A DNA stretch of 64,000 nt from Caballeronia terrestris (GCF_001544515.1 NZ_FCOL02000004.1:209983-273982), one strand, 5' to 3'; positions 8,063-18,435 are shown, counted from the stretch's first letter. Program-made: numbers and translations. The notes: a model not told the origin generated them from the sequence alone.

Positions 8063-8521
8063 ATGCGCTACTGGCTCATGAAGTCCGAACCGGACGAAGC
8101 AAGCATCGATCATCTCGCGCACGCGGCGAAGAAAACCCTGCCGTGGACCGGCGTGCGCAATTATCAGGCGCGCAACTTCATGCGCGATGCGATGCAGGTC
8201 GGCGACGGCGTGCTCTTCTACCATTCGAGTTGTCCGCAGCCGGGCATCGCGGGGATCGCGAAGGTGTCGTCGACTTCGTATCCCGATCCCACGCAGTTCG
8301 ACCCCAAGAGCCCCTATTACGATGCGAAGTCGACGCAGGAAACGCCGCGCTGGCTACTAGTCGACGTGAAGTTCGTGAAGAAGACGCCGCTCGTGCCGCT
8401 CGCCACGTTGCGCGAGCACGAAGAACTCGCCGGCATGAAGGTGCTCGCGAAGGGCAACCGGCTGTCGATCACGCCGGTCACCGAAGCGGAGTGGCGCTTC
8501 ATCACCGAGCATCTCGTCTAG
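8063..8521 (+). CDS. EVE domain-containing protein
   Basis: A 152-residue single-domain protein beginning MRYWLMKSEPDE, with GVRNYQARNFMRD, GDGVLFYHS and IAGIAKV. These are the conserved core of the EVE domain (THYN1 group). EVE is a PUA-like fold that binds modified nucleobases in RNA or DNA; the cellular role of stand-alone bacterial copies is not firmly known. It lies 28 bp after the 6S terminator, a common placement in Burkholderiales. No second domain is present, so nothing suggests a restriction enzyme here. Confidence 0.9.
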   Translation: MRYWLMKSEPDEASIDHLAHAAKKTLPWTGVRNYQARNFMRDAMQVGDGVLFYHSSCPQPGIAGIAKVSSTSYPDPTQFDPKSPYYDAKSTQETPRWLLVDVKFVKKTPLVPLATLREHEELAGMKVLAKGNRLSITPVTEAEWRFITEHLV

Positions 8522-8600
8522 GCACACAGGGAACTTCACGCACACGCGCGCCGCCTAAGTGGCGTCGCGAATCGCGCGATTCATGCCCCGGAGTTTCACG

Positions 8601-9335
8601 ATGATCAAAAAGAACACTGCGTTCGCACTCGCAGCCGCCGCCATTTCGAGCGCGGCGCTCACGATGTCCGCGAACGTCGCCGCGCAAACCGTCGTCACGC
8701 AGCCGCAGCCTTCAGGCGTGCTCTCGCTTGCAGCGCAAGCGAGCGCCGAAGTGCCGCAGGACACCGTCGACATCACGCTCTTCTACGAGCAGCAGGCCGC
8801 GGACGCGTCGTCACTGACGACCACGCTCAACCAGCGTGCAGACGCCGCGCTGCGCATGGCGAAGGGCGTCGACGGCGTCACGGCGCGCAGCGGCTCGTTC
8901 ACCGTCTATCCGTCGACGGATCGCGACGGCCGCATCTCCGCGTGGCGCGGCCGCACGGAAGTCGTGCTCGAATCGCATGACTTCGAAGCGGCATCGAAGC
9001 TTGCGGGCAAGATGAGTTCGTCGATGCAGGTCGGCAACGTCGCGTTCTCCTTGTCGCCGCAAGCGCAGCGCACGGCTGCGCAAAAGCTCTCGTCGCAGGC
9101 GATCGAATCGTTCCGCCAGCAGGCGCAGGCATCGACGCAGGCGTTCGGTTACAACAGCTATACGATCCGCGAAGTGAGCGTCAATCACGACGGCGGCTCG
9201 GCGCCGCGTCCCGTGATGATGATGCAGGCGCGCGGCATGAGCGCCGACGCGAAGATGGCCGCGCCGATGGCCTTCGAAGCGGGGACGTCGACGGTGACGG
9301 TCAACGTGTCGGGATCGGTGCAGATGGGGCGTTGA
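8601..9335 (+). CDS. Periplasmic SIMPL-domain protein
   Basis: A 244-residue exported protein of the SIMPL (DUF541, YggE-like) family. A signal peptide ends near NVAAQ (residue 29), then comes the GVLSLAAQASAEVPQDTVDI start of the SIMPL fold and a C-terminal NVSGSVQM strand. Family members are periplasmic and have been linked to stress tolerance, but the biochemical role is unknown. The start at 8601 follows a CCGGAG ribosome site and gives a clean signal peptide; an upstream in-frame start at 8559 would add a poorly fitting extension. It converges on lgt. Confidence 0.85.
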   Translation: MIKKNTAFALAAAAISSAALTMSANVAAQTVVTQPQPSGVLSLAAQASAEVPQDTVDITLFYEQQAADASSLTTTLNQRADAALRMAKGVDGVTARSGSFTVYPSTDRDGRISAWRGRTEVVLESHDFEAASKLAGKMSSSMQVGNVAFSLSPQAQRTAAQKLSSQAIESFRQQAQASTQAFGYNSYTIREVSVNHDGGSAPRPVMMMQARGMSADAKMAAPMAFEAGTSTVTVNVSGSVQMGR

Positions 9336-9356
9336 ACGTAACGCCCTCGCCATGAG

Positions 9357-9390
9357 AAACGCCTCGCTGGGTAAAACCAGCGAGGCGTTT
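9357..9390. terminator. Bidirectional intrinsic terminator between SIMPL gene and lgt
   Basis: A strong stem, AAACGCCTCGCTGG with CCAGCGAGGCGTTT around a TAAA-containing loop, has T-rich sequence on the plus side and A-rich flank on the other. It sits between two convergent genes and can serve both. Confidence 0.85.
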
Positions 9391-9401
9391 GTTTAAAATC
9401 A

Positions 9402-10307
9402 TCAAGCCGCGTTCGCCGGCTTCGGTGGCAGGCGCTTGTCGCGCCGGTACGCCCAGATCATGATCCCGATGCCGACGACGATCATCGGCACCGAAAGCCA
9501 TTGGCCCATCGAAAGTCCGAAGGTCAGCAAGCCTAGGTAGTCGTCGGGTTCGCGCGCGAATTCAACGGTGAAGCGCGCGAGTCCATAGCCGATCAGAAAG
9601 AGCGCCGAGCCCGCGCCCATCGGACGCGGCTTGCGCGAGAACGTCCACAGCAGGATGAAGAGCACGAATCCTTCGAGCGCGATCTCGTACAACTGCGACG
9701 GATGGCGCGGCAACATGTGATAGCGCGCAAAAATCTCCGTGAGATGCCACTGCATGTCGGCCTGCGAGTGCTTGGCTAACCAGATCGCATCATCGTTCGC
9801 GGCGCCGGGGAACAGCATCGCCCACGGTGCGTTCGGATCGGTCACGCGGCCCCACAGCTCGCCGTTGATGAAGTTGCCGAGGCGCCCCGCCGCGAGTCCG
9901 AGCGGCACCATCGGCGCAACGAAATCGGTCACTTGCAGCCAGGTGCGCTTGCGCTGGTATGCGAAGAGGATCATCGCGAGCGTCACGCCGATGAACCCGC
10001 CGTGAAACGACATGCCGCCTTCCCACACCTTGAAGATGTCGAGCGGATGAGCGAGATACCAGCTCGCCTTGTAGAAGATCACATAGCCGAGCCGGCCGCC
10101 CAGGATCGTGCCGAGCACGCCGTAGAACAGCATGTCGTCGATGTCGCGCGCAGTCCAGCCTTGCGCCGCGACGTGCGGCAGGCGCAGCCGCAACCGGCCG
10201 ACGACGACCGCCGAGACGAACGCCACCAGATACATGAGACCGTACCAGCGCACGGCGAGCGGCCCTAAGTGAATCGCGACGGGATCGAAATTGGGATGAA
10301 TGAGCAT
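9402..10307 (-). CDS. lgt: Prolipoprotein diacylglyceryl transferase
   Basis: A 301-residue polytopic inner-membrane enzyme. It transfers diacylglycerol from phosphatidylglycerol to the lipobox Cys of prolipoproteins, the first step of lipoprotein maturation; LspA at 57.5 kb does the next. The N-terminal VRWYGLMYL, the HGGFIG signature, and [17 protein letters not shown] with its conserved Arg and Asn are all present. Length and hydrophobic profile match the family. It is the only gene in its unit here, 60 bp downstream of the LysR gene end. Confidence 0.96.
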   Translation of the reverse strand: MLIHPNFDPVAIHLGPLAVRWYGLMYLVAFVSAVVVGRLRLRLPHVAAQGWTARDIDDMLFYGVLGTILGGRLGYVIFYKASWYLAHPLDIFKVWEGGMSFHGGFIGVTLAMILFAYQRKRTWLQVTDFVAPMVPLGLAAGRLGNFINGELWGRVTDPNAPWAMLFPGAANDDAIWLAKHSQADMQWHLTEIFARYHMLPRHPSQLYEIALEGFVLFILLWTFSRKPRPMGAGSALFLIGYGLARFTVEFAREPDDYLGLLTFGLSMGQWLSVPMIVVGIGIMIWAYRRDKRLPPKPANAA

Positions 10308-10368
10308 CGTAGGTTGTAGTAGCGGTTCGAGATGCGCGAACTATAAAGCGTCAACTTATAAGCGCGAA

Positions 10369-11319
10369 CTAGGTAGCAGGCACCGCGGCGCCGTGGGCGC
10401 GCACGATGTCGATGAAACCGGCGAGCACGGGACTCACTTCCGCCGCGCGCCAGACGAGCCCCGTCTCGACGAACGGCCCGTCGACGCAGAGCGGACGATA
10501 CACCACTCCCGTGCGGCGCAGATTCCTGAGCGACTGCGGCACGAGCGCGACGCCCATGCCGGCGGACACGAGGCTCACGATGGTTTGCATCTGGATCGCC
10601 TCCTGGCCGATGCGTGGCGTGAGTCCTGCCGCGCCGTAGCAACCCATAATGATGTCATAGAAACCGGGCGCGAGCCGTCTCGGGAAGACGACGAGCGGAG
10701 CCGGGGCCAGTTCCTGCAGGCTCACCGGCGTATCGGCCCACTCGCAGGCGCCCTGCCCCAGTTGCGTGGCGAGATCGGCGGGCATCGCGGCGACGAGCGG
10801 CTCGCGCGCGATAGGCAGGTACGACAGCGCCGCCGCGTGCCGGGGTGGCAGCGGCGGAATGACGAGGCCTGCGTCGATGCGGCCCGCGACGAGTTCCTCG
10901 ATCTGCACGTCGCTCGTCGCTTCGGTCAGCTGCAACCGTACGCCGGGATAACGCGCGCCGAAATCGCGCAATAGCGGCGGCAAAAGCCCGTAATCCGCGG
11001 TCGATACGAACGCGAGCGACAGCACACCCGCCTCACCGCGGGCGAGCGATTGCGCGAGCGGACGCAGCGCGTCGGCGTCTGCGAGCAGGCGGCGCACTTC
11101 CGGCAGCAGGTCCGCGCCGACCGGCGTAAGCTCGACCGAACGCTTCGTTCTTGCGAAAAGCGCGACGCCGAGCGCGTCCTCCAGCGCGCGGATCGCCTGC
11201 GAGAGCGGCGGCTGCGTCATCGCGAGGCGCGCGGCCGCGCGGCCGAAGTGCATTTCCTCCGCGACGGTCACAAAATAGCGCAACAGGCGCAGTTCGACGG
11301 GCGGATTCCGCTGGTCCAT
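10369..11319 (-). CDS. LysR-family transcriptional regulator
   Basis: A 316-residue LysR-type regulator. A winged helix-turn-helix occupies residues 8-65 (LRYFVTVAEEMHFGRAAARLAMTQ..LSQAIRALE), and a periplasmic-binding-like effector domain begins near residue 90. It is divergent from ilvD across 106 bp, the usual layout for a LysR gene acting on its neighbour, so it may regulate ilvD; this is inference. The DNA-binding part resembles the BenM/CatM/CbbR-like group, but the ligand cannot be read from the sequence. Confidence 0.9.
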   Translation of the reverse strand: MDQRNPPVELRLLRYFVTVAEEMHFGRAAARLAMTQPPLSQAIRALEDALGVALFARTKRSVELTPVGADLLPEVRRLLADADALRPLAQSLARGEAGVLSLAFVSTADYGLLPPLLRDFGARYPGVRLQLTEATSDVQIEELVAGRIDAGLVIPPLPPRHAAALSYLPIAREPLVAAMPADLATQLGQGACEWADTPVSLQELAPAPLVVFPRRLAPGFYDIIMGCYGAAGLTPRIGQEAIQMQTIVSLVSAGMGVALVPQSLRNLRRTGVVYRPLCVDGPFVETGLVWRAAEVSPVLAGFIDIVRAHGAAVPAT

Positions 11320-11425
11320 TGATATCTTCCACGACCTAATAAAGCCTGAATAATATATTGGACAGACACTTGCCGACGCTGCATTCTTCCGGCACTAAAC
11401 GAAAAAATCCTCAAGGAGCCCCCAA

Positions 11426-13099
11426 ATGGCCTACAACCGCCGCTCGAAAAACATCACCCAGGGCGTGGCGCGCTCACCCAATCGCTCGATGTACTACGCC
11501 CTTGGCTACAAGGAAGAAGACTTCGACAAGCCGATGATCGGCATCGCCAACGGCCACTCGACGATCACACCGTGCAACTCCGGCCTCCAGCGTCTCGCCG
11601 ATGCCGCCGTCGAATCGATCCGCAAATCGGACGCGAATCCGCAGATTTTCGGCACGCCGACCATCTCCGACGGCATGTCGATGGGCACCGAAGGCATGAA
11701 GTACTCGCTCGTCTCGCGCGAAGTGATCGCCGACTGTATCGAAACGGCCGTGCAGGGCCAGTGGATGGACGGCGTCGTCGTGATCGGCGGCTGCGACAAG
11801 AACATGCCGGGCGGCATGATCGGCCTCGCGCGCATGAACGTGCCGGGCATCTACGTGTACGGCGGCACGATTCGTCCGGGCAACTGGAAGGGCAAGGATC
11901 TGACCATCGTGTCGTCGTTCGAGGCGGTCGGCGAGTTCACGGCCGGGCGTATGTCGGAGGAAGACTTCAAGGGCATCGAGAAGAACGCGTGCCCGTCGAG
12001 CGGCTCGTGCGGCGGCATGTACACGGCCAACACGATGAGCTCGTCGTTCGAAGCGCTCGGCATGTCGCTGATGTATTCGTCGACGATGGCGAACCCCGAT
12101 CAGGAAAAGGTCGATTCCGCCGCCGAATCGGCGCGCGTGCTGGTCGAAGCGGTCAAGAAGGACCTGAAGCCGCGCGACATCATCACGAAGAAGTCGATCG
12201 AAAACGCCGTCGCGCTGATCATGGCGACGGGTGGCTCGACCAACGCCGTGCTGCACTATCTGGCGATCGCGCACGCGGCCGAAGTGGAATGGACCATCGA
12301 CGACTTCGAGCGCATGAGGAAGAAAGTGCCGGTGATCTGCGACCTGAAGCCGTCGGGCCAGTACGTCGCGACCGATCTGCACAAGGCCGGCGGCATTCCG
12401 CAAGTGCTGCGCATCCTGCTCGACGCGGGGATGTTGCACGGCGACTGCATCACGATCACGGGCCGCACGATCGCCGAAGAACTGAAGGACGTGCCGGGCA
12501 AGCCGCGCGCCGACCAGAAGGTGATCTACCCGGTCGATAAGGCGCTCTACGACGAAGGCCACCTCGCGATCCTGAAGGGCAACCTCGCGCCGGATGGCGC
12601 GGTCGCGAAAATCACGGGGCTGAAGAACCCGGTCATCACCGGCCCGGCGCGCGTGTTCGAAGACGAGCAAAGCGCGATGGAGGCGATCCTCGCCGACAAG
12701 ATCAAGGCCGGCGACGTCGTCGTGCTGCGCTATCTCGGACCGCAAGGCGGCCCGGGCATGCCGGAAATGCTGGCGCCGACGTCGGCGATCATCGGCAAGG
12801 GGCTCGGCGAATCGGTCGGCCTCATCACGGACGGCCGCTTCTCCGGCGGCACGTGGGGCATGGTGGTCGGGCACGTCGCGCCGGAAGCGTTTGTCGGCGG
12901 GACGATCGGGCTCGTGCGCGAAGGCGATTCGATCACCATCGACGCGCACAAACTGCTGCTCGAACTGAACGTCGATGCCGCGGAAATCGAGCGCCGTCGT
13001 GGCGAGTGGAAGAAGCCGGCGCCGCGTTACACGCGCGGCGTGCTGTCGAAGTATGCGGCACTTGCGCTGCCCGCGAACAAGGGCGCTGTGACGGGCTGA
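11426..13099 (+). CDS. ilvD: Dihydroxy-acid dehydratase
   Basis: A 557-residue IlvD. It converts dihydroxy acids to 2-oxo acids in valine, isoleucine and leucine (and pantothenate) synthesis using an iron-sulfur cluster. [12 protein letters not shown] and [19 protein letters not shown] hold the cluster cysteines, and the [10 protein letters not shown] segment is present near the C-terminus. The ATG follows an AAGGAG ribosome site. It stands alone between the divergent LysR gene and a strong terminator. Its products link functionally to the branched-chain uptake system at 36-41 kb. Confidence 0.97.
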   Translation: MAYNRRSKNITQGVARSPNRSMYYALGYKEEDFDKPMIGIANGHSTITPCNSGLQRLADAAVESIRKSDANPQIFGTPTISDGMSMGTEGMKYSLVSREVIADCIETAVQGQWMDGVVVIGGCDKNMPGGMIGLARMNVPGIYVYGGTIRPGNWKGKDLTIVSSFEAVGEFTAGRMSEEDFKGIEKNACPSSGSCGGMYTANTMSSSFEALGMSLMYSSTMANPDQEKVDSAAESARVLVEAVKKDLKPRDIITKKSIENAVALIMATGGSTNAVLHYLAIAHAAEVEWTIDDFERMRKKVPVICDLKPSGQYVATDLHKAGGIPQVLRILLDAGMLHGDCITITGRTIAEELKDVPGKPRADQKVIYPVDKALYDEGHLAILKGNLAPDGAVAKITGLKNPVITGPARVFEDEQSAMEAILADKIKAGDVVVLRYLGPQGGPGMPEMLAPTSAIIGKGLGESVGLITDGRFSGGTWGMVVGHVAPEAFVGGTIGLVREGDSITIDAHKLLLELNVDAAEIERRRGEWKKPAPRYTRGVLSKYAALALPANKGAVTG

Positions 13100-13124
13100 A
13101 TCTCTTCGGCTAACCGCAAATGAG

Positions 13125-13160
13125 AAGGGGCGCACGACTCAAATCGTGCGCCCCTTTTTT
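13125..13160 (+). terminator. Intrinsic terminator after ilvD
   Basis: AAGGGGCGCACGA pairs with TCGTGCGCCCCTT around a short loop, followed by a run of seven T. It is located 26 bp after the ilvD stop. Confidence 0.92.
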
Positions 13161-13168
13161 TGCGATGC

Positions 13169-13528
13169 TTAGCCCTTCTTGCGCCGCACCAATTCCTCTT
13201 CCACCGCTTCGCGCACCCAGTCCGTCAGTTCGCTTTCGAGCGCGAGCGCTACTTCGCGCGTGATCTGATTGACGAGCCACGTCGAATGTTCGCGCAGCGC
13301 GTCGCGGCAACGCGATTCGATCAGCTCGCGTCCGTCGCCCGACAGGAAACTCGTGAAGCGCCCATGCAGGCGTTCGGCGAGGAATTCGGCATCGTATTCG
13401 TCGTGGGCCGCGTTCGCAGGCGCGTCCTGCCCCGGCGTGCGTGCATACTCCGGCTTGCCCGGCACTACGACTTCGGTGAGAACGGGGATCGAGGTATCGA
13501 AAGCATCTGACGTATTGGACACATTCAC
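13169..13528 (-). CDS. DUF2486 family protein
   Basis: A 119-residue acidic protein. The N-terminal third is low in structure (TSIPVLTEVV, then PGQDAPANAAHDEYDAE), and the C-terminal half is helical and charged, ending EEELVRRKKG. It matches the DUF2486 family, which I know mainly from Burkholderia and relatives next to holC and pepA, as here. No catalytic motif or membrane segment is visible and the function is unknown. Conservation beside the polymerase chi subunit may hint at a DNA-replication link, but this is speculative. Confidence 0.75.
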   Translation of the reverse strand: MNVSNTSDAFDTSIPVLTEVVVPGKPEYARTPGQDAPANAAHDEYDAEFLAERLHGRFTSFLSGDGRELIESRCRDALREHSTWLVNQITREVALALESELTDWVREAVEEELVRRKKG

Positions 13529-13586
13529 TCCGTCTCTATAAATATCCGGCCGATGATAGCGCGCTGCATGCGCGCGCTATGTTCGG

Positions 13587-14003
13587 TCACGCGCCCTGCT
13601 TGTAATTGTTCAGCGCATAGCCGCGATCGCGGTAGAAGCGATACCGCTCGCGCCCCGCGACGAGTTCCTGCTCCTCGTTGCCGACCACTTCGAGCAAACG
13701 CTCGAAGCGCGCAAACTGCGGCGGCACGGTCATCCCGAGATTGACGAGAATGCGGTGATGCGGCACGTCGTCGAGATTTGCGGCGAGCACAACAGGCGTA
13801 TCGGCCGCGAGCGGGCTGCCCGCCATGCAGTGCGGCACGAAATCGAGCGGCGAGAAAGTCCACAACTGCTCGTCGAACGCAGCGAGCCGCGCGGGCTCGG
13901 CGAGCACGACGATCGGCTCGCCGCTCAGGTACGCCTTTCGCACGAGACGGCATGCATACGCAATCGAATCGCCGACGTTCGAATGGAAGTCGATGCGCGT
14001 CAT
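13587..14003 (-). CDS. holC: DNA polymerase III subunit chi
   Basis: A 138-residue HolC. The N-terminal TRIDFHSNVGDSIAYACRLVRKAY, the central LDFVPHCMAGSPLAADTPVVLA and the C-terminal RYRFYRDRGYALNNYKQG are the family blocks. Chi joins psi in the clamp-loader complex and contacts single-strand binding protein. It lies 43 bp downstream of pepA, an order seen widely in proteobacteria. Length is typical (about 140). Confidence 0.93.
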   Translation of the reverse strand: MTRIDFHSNVGDSIAYACRLVRKAYLSGEPIVVLAEPARLAAFDEQLWTFSPLDFVPHCMAGSPLAADTPVVLAANLDDVPHHRILVNLGMTVPPQFARFERLLEVVGNEEQELVAGRERYRFYRDRGYALNNYKQGA

Positions 14004-14046
14004 GCGTGCGCCTCTTGCATCTTCGGCGCTGAAGGAAAACGCGCCG

Positions 14047-15567
14047 TCATTGGCCCGCGCGGTCGATCAGGAACTGCGCGAGCAGCGGCACCGGCCGGCC
14101 GGTCGCGCCCTTTGCCGCGCCGCTCTTCCACGCAGTGCCCGCGATATCCAGATGCGCCCACGGATAGTTCTGCGTGAAGCGCGACAGGAAACACGCCGCC
14201 GTCACGCTACCCGCCGGACGGCCGCCGATATTCGCGACATCGGCGAAATTGGACTTGAGCTGATCCTGATACTCGTCGTCGAGCGGCAAACGCCAGGCCG
14301 GATCGACCGCTTCGCGCGATGCATCGAGCAATTCGCCCGCGAGCGCGTCGTCCTTCGAGAAGAGACCCGTGTTGTGATGGCCGAGCGCGATGATGCACGC
14401 GCCCGTGAGCGTCGCGATATCGACGACCGCCGCCGGCTTGAAGCGTTCCGCATATGTGAGCGCATCGCAGAGGATGAGGCGGCCTTCGGCGTCGGTGTTG
14501 AGCACTTCGATCGTCGTGCCGGACATCGCCGTGATGACGTCGCCCGGCTTGAGCGCATTGCCGGCCGGCATGTTCTCACAAGTCGGCACGATGCCGACGA
14601 CGTTGAGCTTCAGCCCCATCTCCGCGACGGCGCGCAACGTGCCGAACACCGACGCCGCGCCGCACATGTCGTACTTCATCTCGTCCATCGCTTCGCCGGG
14701 CTTGATAGAGATGCCGCCCGAATCGAACGTGATGCCCTTGCCGACGAGCACAACCGGCGCGCCCGCGTTCTTGCCCGCCCCCGCGCCCTGATACTGCATG
14801 ACGATGAACGCGGGCGGCTCGATCGATCCCTTCGCGACCGCGAGGAACGAGCCCATGCCGAGCGCTTCGATCTGCTTTTGTCCAAGCACTTCGACCTTCA
14901 GCTTCCAGTCGCGGCCGAGCTTCTTCGCGGTCTGGCCGAGATACGTCGGCGTGCAGACGTTCGGCGGCAGGTTGCCGAGATCGCGCGTCAGGTCCATGCC
15001 GTTGGCGAGCGCGGCGGCCTGCTTCGCCGCGAGCTTCGCGGCCTTCTCGTCGGCCGGGTCGATGCTGAACACGATCTTCTTCAGCGCGCGCGTGCCGTTC
15101 TCCGGCTTGCTCTTCATCTGCGTGAACTTGTAGGTCAGCTCGCGCAGAGCGAGGATCGCGGCGCGCACGGCCCAGTCGCCGCTGCGCTCGAGCACGGGCA
15201 GTTGCGCGAGCGTGAACGTCACTTGCGCGATTTTCGTGCCGAGGATCGCGCGCCATGCGGCACGCACCGCTTCGCCGTAGGCTTTCTGATTGAAGGCATC
15301 CTGCTTGCCAAGCCCGACCAGCAACAAACGCGATGCGCCGATGCCTGTTACTTCCTGCAGAAAGAGCGTCGTGCCCGCGCGGCCGCTCATGTCGCCGGCC
15401 TTCACGACGCGCGTGACGAGGCCCTTGGTAACCAGATCCATTTCGAGTGCGGCACCCGTCAGCGTCTGCGCTTCGAACACGCCGACCACCACGACATCGG
15501 CCTTCCCGGTGAGGAAACCATTTGCTGCGCCTTTGCTCCAATCACAGGCTTTTATGCTAAAGTCCAT
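14047..15567 (-). CDS. pepA: Leucyl aminopeptidase (M17)
   Basis: A 506-residue cytosolic M17 aminopeptidase that removes N-terminal residues, preferring leucine, with two metal ions. The catalytic half shows [17 protein letters not shown] with the metal-binding Lys and Asp, and the family signature NTDAEGRL. PepA can also bind DNA in some bacteria. The ATG follows an AGGATAA ribosome site. It heads the pepA-holC-DUF2486 unit and diverges from lptF across 171 bp, a common arrangement in which both promoters lie between. Confidence 0.96.
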   Translation of the reverse strand: MDFSIKACDWSKGAANGFLTGKADVVVVGVFEAQTLTGAALEMDLVTKGLVTRVVKAGDMSGRAGTTLFLQEVTGIGASRLLLVGLGKQDAFNQKAYGEAVRAAWRAILGTKIAQVTFTLAQLPVLERSGDWAVRAAILALRELTYKFTQMKSKPENGTRALKKIVFSIDPADEKAAKLAAKQAAALANGMDLTRDLGNLPPNVCTPTYLGQTAKKLGRDWKLKVEVLGQKQIEALGMGSFLAVAKGSIEPPAFIVMQYQGAGAGKNAGAPVVLVGKGITFDSGGISIKPGEAMDEMKYDMCGAASVFGTLRAVAEMGLKLNVVGIVPTCENMPAGNALKPGDVITAMSGTTIEVLNTDAEGRLILCDALTYAERFKPAAVVDIATLTGACIIALGHHNTGLFSKDDALAGELLDASREAVDPAWRLPLDDEYQDQLKSNFADVANIGGRPAGSVTAACFLSRFTQNYPWAHLDIAGTAWKSGAAKGATGRPVPLLAQFLIDRAGQ

Positions 15568-15738
15568 CGCGCTTATCCTCGGATAAAATCTGGGCTGAAG
15601 GATGAAAGCCGCAATTATCCGCTATTTTTTCCGCGGCGGTCACAGGCGAGAGTCTCCGGGAATGTCACCATCACCCGTCGTCTGTCAAAGCATGCGCATT
15701 CGCCTAATGCATCGCCGCCGGCCATCGGTTTCCAATCA

Positions 15739-16833
15739 ATGATCTTCGAACGCTCCCTACAGCGCGAACTCGCGTATACGGCCGGCGCCGTATTCATGGT
15801 GCTGCTCACGATCATGCTGACGACGATGATGATCCGCATCGTCGGCTTCGCGGCATCGGGCCAGGTCGACCCGCGCGACGTCGTCGTGCTGATCGGGCTC
15901 ACCGTCATCGGCTATCTCGCGGTCATGCTGATCGTGACGCTCTTCGTGTCGATCCTCTTCGTGCTCACGCGCTGGTATCGCGACTCGGAGATGGTCGTGT
16001 GGCTCGCGTCCGGCGTGAGCCAGACGCGCCTCATCAAACCCGTCGCCGTATTCTCCACACCGATCATTTTGTTGATCGTGTTCTTCGCCTTCGTCGGCTG
16101 GCCGTGGTCGAACCAACAGAGCAAGCTCATCAAGGCGCGCTTTCAACAGCGCGACGAAGTCTCTCTGCTCGCGCCGGGCCAGTTCCGCGAATCGCCGGCG
16201 AGCCATCGCGTGTTCTTTATCGAGAAGATGTCGCCGGATCAGGGGCACGTCGAAAACGTGTTCGTGACGAGCACGGAAGGCGGCAAGGTGAACGTGATCG
16301 TCTCGAAGAACGGCCACACCGAAACGCGCAACGACGGCGATCGCTTCATCGTGCTGGAAAACGGCCGACGTTATGACGGCGAGCCCGGTCAGCCGAACTT
16401 CCGCATCATGGAGTTCGAGCGCTATGGTGTGAAGATACAGAGCCACCAGGTGGTCAACACGCCGACCACGACGGGCATTTACACGCCCGACCTGCTCGCC
16501 AATCCGACCAAGGACAACCTCGCCGAATTCGCGTGGCGCGCGGGCCTGCCGCTCATCGCGATCAACCTGATGCTGCTCGCCATCCCGCTCTCCTACCAGA
16601 ACCCCCGCCGCAGCCGCACGATCAATCTCGTGATGGCCGTGCTGATCTACCTGACGTATTCGAACCTGCTGAACGTGGTCCAGTCGTGGATCGAGCAAGG
16701 GAAGATGTCGTTTGGCGTCGGCATCATCGGGCTGCACGTGCTCGTGCTGGCGCTCGTCGGCTTCATCTTCTGGCTGCGCGTGCGCAACCGGCCGCTCTTC
16801 AAGCTGCCGTCCTTCCGCTCGAAGGAGGCCTGA
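15739..16833 (+). CDS. lptF: LPS export ABC permease LptF
   Basis: A 364-residue YjgP/YjgQ-family permease. Three N-terminal membrane helices, a periplasmic beta-jellyroll domain (about residues 125-260), and three C-terminal helices ending near residue 350 are visible. With LptG it forms the inner-membrane channel that, with LptB, extracts lipopolysaccharide and passes it to LptC and LptA. The start at 15739 begins MIFERSLQREL, the family's normal N-terminus; the open frame extends far upstream but is antisense to pepA there. It is followed 4 bp later by lptG. Confidence 0.95.
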   Translation: MIFERSLQRELAYTAGAVFMVLLTIMLTTMMIRIVGFAASGQVDPRDVVVLIGLTVIGYLAVMLIVTLFVSILFVLTRWYRDSEMVVWLASGVSQTRLIKPVAVFSTPIILLIVFFAFVGWPWSNQQSKLIKARFQQRDEVSLLAPGQFRESPASHRVFFIEKMSPDQGHVENVFVTSTEGGKVNVIVSKNGHTETRNDGDRFIVLENGRRYDGEPGQPNFRIMEFERYGVKIQSHQVVNTPTTTGIYTPDLLANPTKDNLAEFAWRAGLPLIAINLMLLAIPLSYQNPRRSRTINLVMAVLIYLTYSNLLNVVQSWIEQGKMSFGVGIIGLHVLVLALVGFIFWLRVRNRPLFKLPSFRSKEA

Positions 16834-16837
16834 GACG

Positions 16838-17986
16838 ATGCGCATCTACGAAAGGTACTTCGCGCGTCAGATCTATCTCGCGTTCATCTTCATCCTGTTC
16901 GCGTTCTCGGGTCTGTTCTTCTTCTTCGACCTGATCAACGAGCTGAACACGGTCGGCCACGGTAATTACAAGTTCGGGCTCGCCGTGCTGCGCGTCGCGT
17001 TGCAGACGCCGTCGCGCTTCTACGAAATCATCCCGGTCGCGGCGCTCATCAGCGCGATCTACGTATTCGCGCAGATGGCGGCGGCCTCCGAGTTCACGAT
17101 CTTCCGCGTGTCCGGGCTCTCGACGGGCAGCGCGTTGCGATCGCTCCTGAAGATCGGCGTGCCGCTCGTGTTCATCACGTACATCATCGGCGAAGTGGTC
17201 GGGCCGTACTCGGACCAACTGAGCGAGCGCGTGCGGCTGGAAGCGCTGGGTTCATCGGTATCGACGAATTTTCAGTCGGGCGTGTGGGTGAAGGACACGC
17301 TGACCGCGCGCGACAACGGCGAGCAGGTCACGCGTTTCGTGAACGTCGGCCAGTTGAATCCCGATACGACGATCGCGAACGTGCGCATCTACGAATTCGA
17401 TTCGAAGTTTCGCCTGCAGAACGTGCGGATCGCGAAGTCCGGCGTGTACGCGCCTCCGGGGCACTGGAAGCTCACGGGCGTCACCGATACGCAATTGATC
17501 GACGCCGCGCCCCAAGCCGTCAATCCCGGCGATGCGCTGAACCCCGTGTATCGCGCGCAGCAAACGACGCTGCCCGAGTACTCGCTGCGCTCCGAACTGA
17601 CACCGCAGATTCTGTCGGTGCTGCTGGTGTCGCCGGACCGGATGTCGATGTTCAACCTCTTTCGCTACATCCAGCATCTGACCGAAAATCATCAGGACAC
17701 GCAGCGCTATCAAATCGCGTTCTGGCGCAAGATTCTGTATCCGTTCGCGGTGTTCGTGATGCTGGTTCTGTCGCTGCCGTTTGCGTATCTGCACACGCGT
17801 GCGGGCGTGGTCGGCGTAAAGGTGTTCGGCGGCATCATGATCGGCATGAGTTTCCAGTTATTCAATACGCTGTTCTCGCACATCGGCAACCTGAACACGT
17901 GGCCCGCGCCGGTCACGGCGGCGGTTCCTGCGCTCGCGTATCTGATCGTCGGGCTGATTGGCTTGAGATGGGTCGATCGGCATTGA
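16838..17986 (+). CDS. lptG: LPS export ABC permease LptG
   Basis: A 382-residue partner of LptF with the same plan: N-terminal MRIYERYFARQIYLAF, three membrane helices, a periplasmic jellyroll domain and three C-terminal helices containing FGGIMIGMSFQLFNTLF. The ATG lies 4 bp after the lptF stop, behind a GAAGGAGG ribosome site within the lptF end, so the two subunits are made together. The ATPase LptB is not in this window, as usual. Confidence 0.95.
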   Translation: MRIYERYFARQIYLAFIFILFAFSGLFFFFDLINELNTVGHGNYKFGLAVLRVALQTPSRFYEIIPVAALISAIYVFAQMAAASEFTIFRVSGLSTGSALRSLLKIGVPLVFITYIIGEVVGPYSDQLSERVRLEALGSSVSTNFQSGVWVKDTLTARDNGEQVTRFVNVGQLNPDTTIANVRIYEFDSKFRLQNVRIAKSGVYAPPGHWKLTGVTDTQLIDAAPQAVNPGDALNPVYRAQQTTLPEYSLRSELTPQILSVLLVSPDRMSMFNLFRYIQHLTENHQDTQRYQIAFWRKILYPFAVFVMLVLSLPFAYLHTRAGVVGVKVFGGIMIGMSFQLFNTLFSHIGNLNTWPAPVTAAVPALAYLIVGLIGLRWVDRH

Positions 17987-17999
17987 ACCGGAGCCACGC

Positions 18000-18371
18000 A
18001 TGAGCAAGCACGGCATCATCCTGTTCGGACACGGGGCGCGCGATCCGCGCTGGGCGGAGCCGTTCGAGCGGCTCGCAACGAAGCTGCGCGCGACGCGCAG
18101 CGATCCGGTTTCGCTCGCGTTTCTCGAACTGATGACGCCCGACCTGCCGACCGCGGTCGCCGCGCTCGCCCTCGATGGTTGCGATACGGTCACCGTCGTG
18201 CCGGTGTTCTTCGGCCAGGGCGGACATGTGCGGCGCGATCTGCCGCTGGTCATCGATCAATGTCGTTCAGCGCATCCGTATCTGACGATTCATTGCGCGA
18301 CGGCGGTGGGAGAAGACGACGGCGTGCTGGATGCGGTCGCCGATTACTGCGTTAGGCAGGTGGGTTCATAG
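18000..18371 (+). CDS. Sirohydrochlorin chelatase, short CbiX/SirB type
   Basis: A 123-residue single-domain chelatase of the CbiX small (CbiXS/SirB) class. The N-terminal GIILFGHGARDPRWAEPF gives the metal-binding His, and VVPVFFGQGGHVRRDLP the second His. It would insert Fe2+ (or Co2+) into sirohydrochlorin. It lies 13 bp after lptG but converges on the uroporphyrinogen methyltransferase gene, whose product feeds the same pathway and serves the sulfite reductase further right. Iron rather than cobalt use is inferred from that context. Confidence 0.87.
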   Translation: MSKHGIILFGHGARDPRWAEPFERLATKLRATRSDPVSLAFLELMTPDLPTAVAALALDGCDTVTVVPVFFGQGGHVRRDLPLVIDQCRSAHPYLTIHCATAVGEDDGVLDAVADYCVRQVGS

Positions 18372-18387
18372 GAACCAAGCGCCCAAT

Positions 18388-18418
18388 AAAAAACGCACCG
18401 TCTCCGGTGCGTTTTTTA
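18388..18418. terminator. Intrinsic terminator between chelatase and methyltransferase genes
   Basis: ACGCACCG pairs with CGGTGCGT around a TCTC loop, with six A on one side and six T on the other. It is well placed to end both convergent transcription units. Confidence 0.88.
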
Positions 18419-18435
18419 TGTCTGTCGTCGGGCTA

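Noticed and set aside
8063..8521. EVE protein as part of a modification-dependent defence system
   Set aside because: It is a single EVE domain in a housekeeping neighbourhood with no nuclease, methyltransferase or other defence gene nearby.
13825..15738. Upstream extension of the lptF frame by over 600 codons
   Set aside because: The extension is antisense to pepA and part of holC and has no LptF similarity. The family start MIFERSLQREL lies at 15739.
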